Shown: piece by piece, positions 52,761 through 61,990 of the stretch
Layout: each line of letters begins with the position of its first letter
Numbering within the stretch: position 1 is the stretch's first letter
Assembly (NCBI RefSeq): GCF_014698065.1
Contig: NZ_JACJSI010000001.1
Location: 1 to 64,000 of the forward strand
Reading direction: 5' to 3'
Source: Nostoc flagelliforme FACHB-838
Lineage (GTDB): Bacteria > Cyanobacteriota > Cyanobacteriia > Cyanobacteriales > Nostocaceae
DNA: 64,000 nt
Notes under the pieces: model-generated
The model's database searches: none
The model's input: the letters and a program-made list of their open reading frames with translations, nothing else
What the model was told of the DNA's origin: nothing
Made by a program: the position numbers and the translations under genes

Positions 52761-54269
52761 ATGCCCTTTCCTAGATCCAGTGGTATTTTGCTGCATCCTA
52801 CCTCCTTTCCCAGCCGATTTGGCGTTGGAGATTTAGGCTTAGAAGCCTATCGCTTCATCGATTTTCTTAAAGATACCCATCAACAATATTGGCAAGTTTT
52901 ACCCTTAGGGCCCACTGGATACGGCAATTCCCCCTATATGTGCTACTCAGCAATGGCGGGAAATCCCCTGTTGGTTAGCCCAGAAAAACTGCGAGATGAG
53001 GGTTTGCTCACTGAAGAAGACTTTGCTAATTTACCAGGATTTCCGGTAGAAAAGGTAGACTTCGACCAAGTTGTGCCGATTAAAATTGAGCTTCTGAAAA
53101 AAGCCTGTGAAAACTTTAAAGCAAATGCTACGGACATCCAAAAAAACGAGTTTGCAGGTTTTTGCGACAGTAAAGCCTATTGGCTAGATAATTACGCCTT
53201 ATTTATGGCGCTGAAAGATGCCCACGAAAATGCAAGCTGGCATACATGGGAGCCAGAATTTGTCAAGCGCGAATCCGAAGCATTAGCTCAGGTAAAGGAT
53301 CGGCTTAATGGGGAGATTTTTTATTACAAGTTCGTCCAATTTGAGTTTTTCCGGCAGTGGTCAGAGCTAAAAAGCTACGCCAACATGCGCGGTATTGACA
53401 TTATCGGCGATATCCCCATCTACGTATCTCATGATAGTGCCGACGTGTGGGCGCATCCCGACATCTTTTGCTTAGACGAAGAGACAGGAGTTGCCGCCCA
53501 AATGGCAGGAGTTCCACCAGATTACTTTAGCGCCACCGGTCAATTGTGGGGCAACCCGGTTTATAACTGGGAGGAATTACAAAAACAAGACTTTAAATGG
53601 TGGGTGCAACGCTTTGAGGCAATGCTGGATTATGTAGATATAATTCGCATTGACCACTTCCGGGGCTTTGAAGCTTATTGGTCAGTATCCCAAGGCGAAG
53701 AAACTGCCATGAATGGTAAATGGGTGGAAGCGCCTGGAGACGCTTTTTTTGAAGCGATTAGGGAGAAGTTGGGCAAGCTACCCGTCTTGGCGGAAGATTT
53801 AGGAGTAATTACACCAGAAGTAGAAGCACTACGAGACAAGTATGAATTTCCGGGGATGAAGGTTTTACAGTTTGCCTTCGGTTCTGATCCCGGTAATCCG
53901 TTTTTACCATTCAATTACCCACGAAATGCTGTAGTTTATACCGGCACTCACGATAACGACACAACTGTAGGCTGGTTTAATTCAGCCAGCGACTACGAAA
54001 AGCAAAACCTGTTGCTTTATTTAGGTTGTGTTAGTCCTGAAGGCATCCACTGGGATTTAATTCGCCTAGCTTTGAGTTCCATAGCTAACCAAGCGATTAT
54101 TCCCTTGCAAGATATTTTGGGATTAGGAAACGAAGCGCGGATGAATTTTCCCAGTGTTGCTGAGGGTAACTGGGAGTGGCGCTATCAAGCAGCAGCGCTG
54201 AGAGAGGAATTAGGCGATCGCTTAAAAGTTCTTACCAGGCTCAATGGACGCGCCCCGGAAGGACAATAA
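52761..54269 (+). CDS. malQ: 4-alpha-glucanotransferase (amylomaltase)
   Basis: A 502-residue GH77 enzyme. The start MPFPRSSGILLHPTSFPSRF and the GH77 motifs RIDHFRGFEAYW (catalytic Asp near 296), AEDLGVITPEVEALR (catalytic Glu near 343) and YTGTHDNDTTVGWF (near 395, catalytic Asp) are all present. It transfers maltooligosaccharide segments during glycogen/starch metabolism. Length and order are standard. Several spacer repeats lie upstream and a dispersed repeat lies downstream. Confidence 0.96.
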   Translation: MPFPRSSGILLHPTSFPSRFGVGDLGLEAYRFIDFLKDTHQQYWQVLPLGPTGYGNSPYMCYSAMAGNPLLVSPEKLRDEGLLTEEDFANLPGFPVEKVDFDQVVPIKIELLKKACENFKANATDIQKNEFAGFCDSKAYWLDNYALFMALKDAHENASWHTWEPEFVKRESEALAQVKDRLNGEIFYYKFVQFEFFRQWSELKSYANMRGIDIIGDIPIYVSHDSADVWAHPDIFCLDEETGVAAQMAGVPPDYFSATGQLWGNPVYNWEELQKQDFKWWVQRFEAMLDYVDIIRIDHFRGFEAYWSVSQGEETAMNGKWVEAPGDAFFEAIREKLGKLPVLAEDLGVITPEVEALRDKYEFPGMKVLQFAFGSDPGNPFLPFNYPRNAVVYTGTHDNDTTVGWFNSASDYEKQNLLLYLGCVSPEGIHWDLIRLALSSIANQAIIPLQDILGLGNEARMNFPSVAEGNWEWRYQAAALREELGDRLKVLTRLNGRAPEGQ

Positions 54270-54275
54270 GGTAGG

Positions 54276-54344
54276 GGGGCAGGGGAGAAAGTTTTCTCTT
54301 TTCCCCCTGCTCTAAGCTTTGTGCCCCTCTGCCTCTTCCCAATG
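54276..54344. repeat. Dispersed repeat, copy 3 (inverted)
   Basis: The complement begins CATTGGGAAGAGGCAGAGGG and continues GCACAAAGCTTAGAGC, the same as at 15300-15331. It lies between the convergent malQ and RodZ-like genes. Confidence 0.75.
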
Positions 54345-54353
54345 CCTTATATT

Positions 54354-55169
54354 TTAAAATTTAGGTTTTGCAGCAATCCTAACTTCTTCCTCTTTCCCCG
54401 GTTCTCCCATTTCCTTGGCTTTTTCTTGATTGATGCTCATTAACACGCCACCAGCATTATCAGTTTTCACAGTGAGTTGCTCTTGGGCTTTCCAAATCCG
54501 GTGAGTTCCCTCTGGGAGAATACCTTCAAACTCGGTTTTGCCATCGGCTACTACGCGAATCCAAGATGACGCTTTCAAAGTGACACCAATCTGTACAGCC
54601 TTTCCCTGTTGGACGGCGCTAAGGGTATCGTTAACTGATTGAACCTCCACCGATTCTTTTATTTGGGCTATCTCTGGTTTAACAATGGATTTTTGTTTTG
54701 GATATGGCTGGTTTTGGCTATTACTTGCTTGTAGTACAACATTATTTAATAACTGAGATAAACCATTTACTGAGCATACTATTAGTAATATGTAAAGAAA
54801 GTAAAGATGAATCGGACGTAGTTGAGCAAGGGGTGAATGATTCCCCATACTTTGAGGGTTCACTTGTGCAGAACTGATCGGAAAAGTGCCCGAAAATTCT
54901 ACTCCATTCAAGCCTAGTGCATCGGCAAATTGCCTGAGCAAACCTTGTATATAGACTGGTTCTGGCAGATCGTTTAAATTACCTTCTTCGATCGCCTGCA
55001 ATAATCGCCGGGGAATTCTGGTTAATACAACCACTTGCTCTAGAGATAGGCCCTGTTCTTGCCGCAATGCCCAAAGTTGAGCGCCTAATTCTGCCAACTT
55101 TTCGGCTCGTTGTTCCTCTAATGAAAGTGATGGCTGGTGATTATTCTTCTTCTTTCTTAGCCATTTCAT
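54354..55169 (-). CDS. RodZ-like helix-turn-helix membrane protein (DUF4115)
   Basis: A 271-residue protein from ATG 55169 (MKWLRKKKNN). A RodZ-type HTH spans about 28-90 (LGAQLWALRQEQGLSLEQVV ... RLLQAIEEGNLNDLPEPVYI). One transmembrane helix follows near 122-143 (IHLYFLYILLIVCSVNGLSQ). The periplasmic DUF4115-like domain (about 195-250) has VTLKASSWIRVVADGKTEFE. RodZ links MreB to the cell-wall elongation machinery; a cell-shape role is inferred. It overlaps the 3' end of the pseudouridine synthase gene by 29 bp, so the two are probably co-translated. An alternative start at 55181 overlaps more. Confidence 0.85.
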   Translation of the reverse strand: MKWLRKKKNNHQPSLSLEEQRAEKLAELGAQLWALRQEQGLSLEQVVVLTRIPRRLLQAIEEGNLNDLPEPVYIQGLLRQFADALGLNGVEFSGTFPISSAQVNPQSMGNHSPLAQLRPIHLYFLYILLIVCSVNGLSQLLNNVVLQASNSQNQPYPKQKSIVKPEIAQIKESVEVQSVNDTLSAVQQGKAVQIGVTLKASSWIRVVADGKTEFEGILPEGTHRIWKAQEQLTVKTDNAGGVLMSINQEKAKEMGEPGKEEEVRIAAKPKF

Positions 55170-55956
55170 GCCTACTGACACTCCTTAACTCCGCTGATTC
55201 TTTAATAGGTCGCGTTATCTGATCTTGCAAAAAGCGAATTTCATGATCTTTGAGGGAACGATATTTACCCTCTGACAATAAGGGGTCTTTTGGAGTTTGT
55301 AATTGAATTGAGCCGATAGCAACTCGATGCAGCTTGATTACTGGGTATCCTAACTGTTGAGCTATACGGCGAATTTGGCGATTTCTTCCCTCCTGCAACA
55401 CTATTTCTAAAAAGCTTTGCTCGGCACGACATTCTATTAGATGTACTTTAGCCGCCCTGGTTTTTCTACCCTCCAACATCACACCCTGACGCCACATTTG
55501 TAGTACTTTTTCTGAAGGATGTCCTTTGACCAAAACATGATATGTCTTGGAAATACTGTGGCGGGGATGGGTTAATCCAAATGTCAGTTCTCCGTCATTG
55601 GTCAGGATTAATGCTCCTGTGGAGTCTGCATCTAAACGCCCAACTGGGTGAATACCTGAACCCTCTCGTAATTCTTTCGGTAGGAGATCCAAGACTGTTG
55701 GTCTGCCGTGAGGGTCGTAGCAAGTCGAAACCACTCCTGCTGGTTTGTGCAGCAATAGATATATTAAAGCCGGACGCTGCTTTTTGGATACAGGCTTATC
55801 ATCAATTGCGATCGCATCTTTTTCGGGATCAACTTTTTGACCCAAATGTGCCAATACTCCATTAATCCGCACCCGTGAGTGCCTAATCATTTCTTCGGCT
55901 TCACGACGTGAGGCAATACCCCATTGAGCGAGAATTTTTTGTAACCGTGCCTCCAT
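55141..55956 (-). CDS. RsuA/RluB-family pseudouridine synthase
   Basis: A 271-residue enzyme. An S4 domain spans about 3-60 (LQKILAQWGIASRREAEEMI ... VRINGVLAHLGQKV). The catalytic domain carries HPVGRLDADSTGALILTNDG (near 103; Asp is the catalytic residue) and QEGRNRQIRRIAQQLGYPVI near 208. It isomerises uridine to pseudouridine in rRNA; the class fits RluB/RsuA, but the modified site is not determinable by eye. A charged C-terminal tail overlaps the RodZ-like gene. Confidence 0.92.
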   Translation of the reverse strand: MEARLQKILAQWGIASRREAEEMIRHSRVRINGVLAHLGQKVDPEKDAIAIDDKPVSKKQRPALIYLLLHKPAGVVSTCYDPHGRPTVLDLLPKELREGSGIHPVGRLDADSTGALILTNDGELTFGLTHPRHSISKTYHVLVKGHPSEKVLQMWRQGVMLEGRKTRAAKVHLIECRAEQSFLEIVLQEGRNRQIRRIAQQLGYPVIKLHRVAIGSIQLQTPKDPLLSEGKYRSLKDHEIRFLQDQITRPIKESAELRSVSRHEMAKKEEE

Positions 55957-56093
55957 GTGGAAATTGCTTATTTACTGTTAACAATTAAATGATATTTGCA
56001 TTTTGTAGCGAGTAGGCATAAATGTTACATTTAAAGCTTGTTTAATTTCTGTTCGGTTGTTGAGAAAATACTCATACATAGATTGGTTAGTAG

Positions 56094-56807
56094 ATGCCAG
56101 AGCAAAATTCCCAAACAACAAGTGCAAATAAAATCCGCATAATTACGCAGGTACTGACAACAGCAGTCAAGCTCTGGTTAAGAGCGCAAGTCAGCCAAAT
56201 ATCAGAATTAGAAGTGGAGATCAAAGCGAGCGATCGCCAACTTATTTCTGGACGCATTCCCTCAATATCTATTTTTGCTACTCATGCAGTTTATCAAGGT
56301 CTCCTGATTACACAAATTAAATTAATAGCAGAAAATATTCGGATAAATATCGGCTCCGTACTCAAGGGTAAACCTCTGCGACTTTTAGAAACAGTACCAG
56401 TAATTGGCGATTTAATCGTAGACGAGAAGGATCTCAATGCTTCTCTCTCATCTGATTTATTATCAACTGCTTTGAGTGATTTATTGGTTAAGGTTTTACC
56501 AACACATTACCCACAGTCACAACCAATTAGTTGGCAAGAAATTATCCTTGAGAACAACCAAATTATACTGCGAGGCTTAAGAGTAACCAATAGTAAAACA
56601 ACGCCTGTAGAAATTTGTCTGGGCTTAAAGTTACAAAGTGGGCATGAGTTGCAAGTGGTACATATCCCAATCCACCCCCACCAGGAAGATACATTAAACA
56701 ACAATCGTGAGTATAATCTCGATCTTGGCTCAGATGTTGATATCCAAGAACTAACGCTAATCCCAGGCAAGTTGATGTGTCGTGGGCAAATTAACGTTAA
56801 TCCTTGA
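56094..56807 (+). CDS. DUF2993 family protein
   Basis: A 237-residue protein with the LmeA-like DUF2993 domain: ISELEVEIKASDRQLISGRI (about 42-61), VYQGLLITQIKLIAENIRIN and ALSDLLVKVLPTHYPQSQPI. The family probably binds lipid-like ligands. No signal peptide is seen, so it is likely cytoplasmic or peripheral. Its ATG is preceded by TAGATGCC with no strong ribosome site. It is divergent from the pseudouridine synthase gene and convergent with cdsA. Confidence 0.85.
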   Translation: MPEQNSQTTSANKIRIITQVLTTAVKLWLRAQVSQISELEVEIKASDRQLISGRIPSISIFATHAVYQGLLITQIKLIAENIRINIGSVLKGKPLRLLETVPVIGDLIVDEKDLNASLSSDLLSTALSDLLVKVLPTHYPQSQPISWQEIILENNQIILRGLRVTNSKTTPVEICLGLKLQSGHELQVVHIPIHPHQEDTLNNNREYNLDLGSDVDIQELTLIPGKLMCRGQINVNP

Positions 56808-56930
56808 TGGGACTGGGGAGTAAAGAAAAGAATATAGGTTACAGGTGACAGGTGACAGGTTATAGGCTACAGATTATTCCCTACAACCTGTCACCTCTCC
56901 CCTAATCCCAATGCCCCATGCCCAACTTAC

Positions 56931-57818
56931 CTATCTACTAAGTAGTGGTAATAACAACGTTACAAAATAATAAACCAAAGGAGCAGTGAAAATATAACTA
57001 TCAGTACGGTCTAAAATACCACCGTGACCGGGGATCAGCTGTCCCGAATCTTTTACTCCAGCATCCCGCTTAAGCATCGATTCGGTAAGATCCCCTAAAA
57101 GACTAGCAATGCCAATCAGCAAACCCAATGCAAGACCAGTGAAGGGGGATCTGGGCAAGTGTAAATAATAGGCTCCTGCTATGGCTACAGCAACACTTGA
57201 AGTAATGCCAAAGACAGCACCTTCTACAGTTTTTTTCGGGCTAATCTCAGACAAACGGGTTTTCCCAAAGAATTTGCCAATGGTGTATGCACCGATATCA
57301 GCTGCCCAAATACACAAAAAACTCAGCAGCGTTACTGTAAAACCTTGTGGTAAAGAAGCGGAATTTGCCTTTTCCCAGAAATCTGCCCAGGTTGTGGGCC
57401 AGTAACCTCCAAAAGGAATATTGCTAAAAGCAGCACTATGAATTGCTCGTAATCGTACCCAGTAACTCGGTAAATAACCTACATAAAATAGCCCCATGAT
57501 AGAAGCAGAAACATCAGCGATCGTGGCAAATTTGGGCTGAAATAGCAGGTAAAAGCAAATAAGTGTGCCAGCTATTGGCATCACAGCATCAGCTAAACTG
57601 CCATCTAGGGTACAAATCACTAGCAAAACTTGGCTGACAGCCATAGTGGTTTTAGCAGCAGGAGCGATGCCTCTGGCTCGTACTAAATTAAAATATTCCT
57701 GTTGACCCAAAAAGATGATAACTGCAAAGATGATGGTAAAGTACCAACCCCCCAAAAGGGTTGCAGAAAGAGCAAGAGCGATCGCAATAATTCCACTAAT
57801 AATCCGAGACCAAGGCAT
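56931..57818 (-). CDS. cdsA: Phosphatidate cytidylyltransferase
   Basis: A 295-residue membrane enzyme from ATG 57818 (MPWSRIISGIIAIALAL). About eight hydrophobic helices span the protein. The CDS signature is near the C-terminus (SMLKRDAGVKDSGQLIPGHG, then GGILDRTDS, about 250-279). It makes CDP-diacylglycerol for phospholipid synthesis. The frame also reaches an ATG at 57854, but those 12 residues are encoded by the TGGGCATTGGG-type repeat, so 57818 is preferred. Confidence 0.93.
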   Translation of the reverse strand: MPWSRIISGIIAIALALSATLLGGWYFTIIFAVIIFLGQQEYFNLVRARGIAPAAKTTMAVSQVLLVICTLDGSLADAVMPIAGTLICFYLLFQPKFATIADVSASIMGLFYVGYLPSYWVRLRAIHSAAFSNIPFGGYWPTTWADFWEKANSASLPQGFTVTLLSFLCIWAADIGAYTIGKFFGKTRLSEISPKKTVEGAVFGITSSVAVAIAGAYYLHLPRSPFTGLALGLLIGIASLLGDLTESMLKRDAGVKDSGQLIPGHGGILDRTDSYIFTAPLVYYFVTLLLPLLSR

Positions 57819-57854
57819 AGAAGTATTAAATATTGGGAATGGGGCATTGGGCAC

Positions 57855-58090
57855 TTGTACTGAGCGACGCCGTAAAGCCTACGGCATAGCTACGCTTAGG
57901 ACGAAGCCTCTCGTAGAGAAGTACTGGGCATTGGGCATGGGGCATTGGGCATGGGGCATTGGGTATGGGGCATTGGGCATGAGGAATTAATTAGTTACTC
58001 TTTTTTCCCTTGCTTTCTCTGCTCTCCCTACTTCCTCATCTCTGTTTTCTCCCTTCCCTTGCCGTCTCTTCCAATGCTCTATGCCCCATG
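57855..58090. repeat. Low-complexity GGGCATTGGGCAT repeats between cdsA and cbiT
   Basis: Holds several GGGCATTGGGCATGGGGCAT units (57930-57982) and a REP-like block (GCCTACGGCATAGCTACGC near 57879-57897). Reverse-complement units (ATGCCCCATGCCCCAT) lie at 58081-58096. No gene is seen. Confidence 0.7.
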
Positions 58091-58099
58091 CCCCATTCC

Positions 58100-58714
58100 C
58101 TAATCCAGTTTCTCACCACTGAGGATAAAAATAGGATCAACGGCGGTAAAGCTTTGAGAAAAGCCGCGCGTCTCTAAGCGGTTAACCGCAGACTGGACAA
58201 CTTCGATATTTCTAGCCCTTAACAGAGAAAAGCTCTGGGAAATAGCATACAGACTTTCTAGATTAGCAGCTGTGGCTACAACCCGACCGGATGGGGGCAA
58301 ATAATGCCATGCGGCTTGCAGAATATCTTGAATGGGGCGTCCTCCCTCGATACAAATCCGGTGAGGGGCAACCTTGAGGTCATGTAAACACTCTGGGGCG
58401 CTGCCTTCAACAACTTCAACATTTTTCACATCAAAGCGATCGCAGTTACGCTTGATCAAATTAGCTACTTCTTCATCTCTTTCTATGGCGATAATCTGTC
58501 CACCTGGACACAATAACCCCACCTCTACCGGAATTGTACCCGTCCCTGCGCCAATATCCCACAACACAGAATCTGATTTTAGCCGCAGTTGGGCAATCAA
58601 TAGCAGTCGAACTTCTCGCTGACTCATGGGAATTCCTGGCAAATGTTCAAATAATTCATCAGGAATACCAGGGGTAATATAAGGCCAAAGTTGGGAGGGC
58701 ATAGAACTACGCAA
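58100..58714 (-). CDS. cbiT: Precorrin-6Y C5,15-methyltransferase, CbiT subunit
   Basis: A 204-residue SAM-dependent methyltransferase/decarboxylase. The SAM motif is WDIGAGTGTIPVEVGLL (near 52), with IAIERDEEVANLIKRNC following. GIPMSQREVRLLLIAQLRL near 27-45 is the CbiT signature. It methylates C15 and decarboxylates in cobalamin ring synthesis; CbiE is not adjacent. It is divergent from the Ser/Thr kinase gene. Confidence 0.9.
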   Translation of the reverse strand: MRSSMPSQLWPYITPGIPDELFEHLPGIPMSQREVRLLLIAQLRLKSDSVLWDIGAGTGTIPVEVGLLCPGGQIIAIERDEEVANLIKRNCDRFDVKNVEVVEGSAPECLHDLKVAPHRICIEGGRPIQDILQAAWHYLPPSGRVVATAANLESLYAISQSFSLLRARNIEVVQSAVNRLETRGFSQSFTAVDPIFILSGEKLD

Positions 58715-58796
58715 TTATACTAAAGATATCGATTTGCCAAATTGAAAAGCTATAAGCTATAAAAACTTTTCAACCTTAGCATTATAAGAAAACATA

Positions 58797-60200
58797 ATGA
58801 TTGGCGAAATATTAGGCGAACGCTACGAAGTTCAGCAACTACTAGGAAAAAAAGCAGGGCGGCGGACGCTATTAGCTCGTGATTTGCAAACTCAGGAATT
58901 AGTCGTTATCAAATTACTTTCTTTTAGTAGTGACTTTGAGTGGGATTCACTCAAGTTGTTTGAGCGAGAAGCCGAAACTTTAAAAAACTTAGCACATCCC
59001 TCAATTCCTGGCTATTTAAACTACTTTGAAGTAAATTTACCAACCATCAAAGGATTTGCTTTAGTACAAACTTATATCCCTGCACAAACTTTAGAGCAAT
59101 ACTTACAAACTGGGCGAAGTTTCACAGAAATTGAAGTCAAACAGATAGCCAAAGCACTTTTAGAGATTCTCGTTTACCTACATGGGCTGTATCCGCCTGT
59201 AATTCACCGTGATATTAAGCCTAGCAATATTTTATTAGGGGAGCGTTCTGGCAATAGTATCGGTCAAGTTTATTTGGTAGATTTTGGCTCAGTGCAAACA
59301 GTCCTGGCTAGCGAAACTGGCACAAGAACTGTGGTAGGAACCTACGGCTATATGCCACCAGAGCAATTTGGCGGACGCACTGTTGCAGCATCAGACCTTT
59401 ATAGTTTAGGCGCAACCTTAATTTATTTAGTGACGGGTACTCACCCAGCCGATTTACCCCAAAAGGATTTTCGGATTCAATTTGAACAAGTGGCTAATCT
59501 GAGCCCCAGCTTTAGCAATTGGTTAAAGTGGATGATTGAACCTAGTTTAGAACGGCGTTTGAGTTCTGCTGACCAAGCGATTGCAGCTTTAGATAAACCA
59601 CAACCAACAAACTTACCTGCTTTAGTTGGCAGCAAACCAGACGGAAGTAAAATTCAACTAACGAAAAATTGGGATTCTCTAGAAATTATCATTCCACCAA
59701 CTGGTTTCCATCCATCAGTAGTGTTCACAAGTTTATTTGCGATCGCCTGGAATTCATTTGTCCTTTTTTGGACAATTAGCGCACTCTCAACACCTTTTCC
59801 TGCCAACATCCCTTTTGCCTTGTTTTCACTTCCTTTTTGGGGTGCTGGCTTTATGATGGTGTATAAATTTCTCTTTCATTTATTTGGACGCATCTGCTTA
59901 CGCGTGAATCCCAAAGAAATTGCCATAACCTGGGAGTTGTTTGCTTGGAAATTTTATCGCCCCCGTGCAGCACCAAGAAAAAGTATTACTAAGTTGGTTT
60001 ACATTCCAAAACATTTTACAAAGGACTCTGAAGGCACTAGAATTGCCGTTCCAGCACAATTGGATATTTGGGTAGGAGTAAAAAAATATCAACTTGGTGA
60101 TATTAGTGGTGCTATTAAATCTGAAGCAGAACTGGAATGGCTAGCTCATGAATTAAGCGATTGGTTAGGTTTACCAATTACTAATCCAATTAGAAGTTAG
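58797..60200 (+). CDS. Ser/Thr protein kinase with C-terminal membrane region
   Basis: A 467-residue protein. The kinase domain (about 8-260) has an atypical glycine loop (LLGKKAGRRTLLARD), HRDIKPSNILLGE (near 140), DFG in LVDFGSVQ and MPPEQFGG. The glycine loop has lost most glycines. After a linker come two hydrophobic helices (about 308-325 and 335-360, FALFSLPFWGAGFMMVYKFL) and a C-terminal soluble domain (about 365-460) without a known name. Such membrane-tethered kinases are cyanobacterial; the substrate is unknown. Confidence 0.9.
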   Translation: MIGEILGERYEVQQLLGKKAGRRTLLARDLQTQELVVIKLLSFSSDFEWDSLKLFEREAETLKNLAHPSIPGYLNYFEVNLPTIKGFALVQTYIPAQTLEQYLQTGRSFTEIEVKQIAKALLEILVYLHGLYPPVIHRDIKPSNILLGERSGNSIGQVYLVDFGSVQTVLASETGTRTVVGTYGYMPPEQFGGRTVAASDLYSLGATLIYLVTGTHPADLPQKDFRIQFEQVANLSPSFSNWLKWMIEPSLERRLSSADQAIAALDKPQPTNLPALVGSKPDGSKIQLTKNWDSLEIIIPPTGFHPSVVFTSLFAIAWNSFVLFWTISALSTPFPANIPFALFSLPFWGAGFMMVYKFLFHLFGRICLRVNPKEIAITWELFAWKFYRPRAAPRKSITKLVYIPKHFTKDSEGTRIAVPAQLDIWVGVKKYQLGDISGAIKSEAELEWLAHELSDWLGLPITNPIRS

Positions 60201-60409
60201 TTGCGCTGATTATCCCTTTGTTCAAGGTGTCCAGTTCTGTTTCGACCATACTTATATAAAACACCAATACTAGTATGAGTGTAGATATTTACACATTGCC
60301 CTATTCATCCAGCAAATTGATCAAGAAAAATAGCTAAGAGTTGGAAAAATTATGCTTTTATGAATAATACTGTATTCATAAGTCGTACAAATGTACTAAC
60401 AAGGTTTAG

Positions 60410-61492
60410 ATGAGACTTAATTGTAACCCTTACTACGAAACAAAATTTGGTGCTGCTTATTTGGGAAACAGCCTAGAATTAATGGCAGGTATTCTCGACG
60501 AAAGTATTGACCTAATTTGTACCTCTCCACCATTTGCATTAGTTCGTAAAAAAGAATACGGAAACGTTGATGCTGACGAATATGTTGAATGGTTTAAAGA
60601 TTATGCAGCACACTTTTACCGTATTCTTAAACCAACAGGCTCACTGGTTATTGATATTGGTGGCAGTTGGATTAAGGGGATGCCAGTCCGTTCTCTTTAT
60701 CATTTTGAACTGGTTGTTGCCTTGTGTAAACCAAAAGAAAAAGGTGGACTTGGATTTTATTTAGCACAAGAATTGTATTGGTATAATCCAGCAAAACTAC
60801 CCACCCCTGCCGAATGGGTAACAATTCGCAGGGAAAGAGTTAAAGATTCGGTAAATACAATTTGGTGGTTATCAAAAGAACCGCATCCTAAAGCTAATAA
60901 TCGAAGGGTTTTAAAGCCTTATAGTGATGCTATGAAAAACCTTTTGAAGAATGGGTATACACCCAACCTTAGACCATCAGGCCATGACATTTCCAATAAA
61001 TTTGGGAAGGACAGGGGAGGAGCTATTCCACCGAATATTATTGATGGGCGTTGTAATACAAACAAAGAAGAAATAGGACAACAGACTTTTATACAAGAAA
61101 CTCTATTTGAAGATTTAGTCCAGCCTGTAAATGTGATTTCTGCCTCGAATACCGCTTCCAACGATTATTACCAAAGGCGTTGCAAACAAGAAGGTTTTAA
61201 GCCACACCCAGCAAGATTTCCTCAAGCTTTACCAAAGTTTGTCATCAATCTTTGTACAGAACCAGGTGATATTGTTTTAGAACCTTTTGCTGGTTCTAAT
61301 ATGACAGGTCGAGTTGCAGAAACTTTACAAAGACGCTGGTTAGCTTTTGAGATTGATGAAAATTACATCAAAAGCTCAAAACTGAGATTTGAAGAAAATG
61401 CTCCTTTAGTTGTTGAACCTCCAGCAGATTTACCACCAATAAGAATAGAAAATGCTGATCATAACCAATTATTAGAGTTAGGACTGTTTTAG
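60410..61492 (+). CDS. Orphan DNA methyltransferase, beta class (probable N4-cytosine)
   Basis: A 360-residue DNA methyltransferase. Motif IV (TSPPF, residues 38-42) precedes motif I (EPFAGSNMTG, about 291-300), the order of the beta class. SPPF rather than DPPY favours N4-cytosine methylation, though N6-adenine cannot be excluded. The middle contains a target-recognition region (about 150-250). No restriction endonuclease gene flanks it; the neighbours are a kinase and tatA, so it is solitary. Solitary methylases conserved in cyanobacteria affect gene regulation. The target site is not deducible. Confidence 0.85.
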   Translation: MRLNCNPYYETKFGAAYLGNSLELMAGILDESIDLICTSPPFALVRKKEYGNVDADEYVEWFKDYAAHFYRILKPTGSLVIDIGGSWIKGMPVRSLYHFELVVALCKPKEKGGLGFYLAQELYWYNPAKLPTPAEWVTIRRERVKDSVNTIWWLSKEPHPKANNRRVLKPYSDAMKNLLKNGYTPNLRPSGHDISNKFGKDRGGAIPPNIIDGRCNTNKEEIGQQTFIQETLFEDLVQPVNVISASNTASNDYYQRRCKQEGFKPHPARFPQALPKFVINLCTEPGDIVLEPFAGSNMTGRVAETLQRRWLAFEIDENYIKSSKLRFEENAPLVVEPPADLPPIRIENADHNQLLELGLF

Positions 61493-61618
61493 TGCATGGT
61501 TTAAGTTCCCACTGCTGTTCAGTGGCCCCCTTCAACCATCTACTTATTAGTGGCGGACTCATCTGCTTTGAGCCATTAATGTCTATATTTAATTACAGAT
61601 GCCTTAGAGGATATTTAT

Positions 61619-61792
61619 ATGTTTGGACTAGGATGGCCAGAAATAGCTGTAATTAGCATAGTCGCTGTTCTCATTTTTGGGCCAAAAAAAATTCCCGAAC
61701 TGGGAACTGCACTGGGCAAAACCTTACGAGGTTTTAAGGAGGAGATGAAAACTCCCAGCGAAGAAACCGATTCGGAACAAGAAAAACAATAA
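61619..61792 (+). CDS. tatA: Twin-arginine translocase subunit TatA/TatE
   Basis: A 57-residue protein: MFGLGWPEIAVISIVAVLIF (transmembrane helix), then GPKKIPELGTALGKTLRGFK (hinge and amphipathic helix), and an acidic/charged tail. This is the full TatA architecture. TatA oligomers form the pore for folded proteins in the Tat pathway. It was placed by reading the frame directly. TAGAGG lies 8 nt before the ATG. It is slightly shorter than many TatA proteins, having a short tail. Confidence 0.93.
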   Translation: MFGLGWPEIAVISIVAVLIFGPKKIPELGTALGKTLRGFKEEMKTPSEETDSEQEKQ

Positions 61793-61990
61793 GAAAAAAA
61801 GTGAATACAGGAAGAGCCAGTGCGGTCTATGGTTCTCCCCAAATGGAATAACTGGCGTTTAGGAGAAATGCACTCACGAGAAAATGCATTTTCATGAGAA
61901 ATTTCTGAATATAGTTTTTCTCATCAAGAGGGTTGGAGCAACGAGTCATAGTCCCGTTGCACAGAAATCCTTTTGATTCCTGATTCCTGA

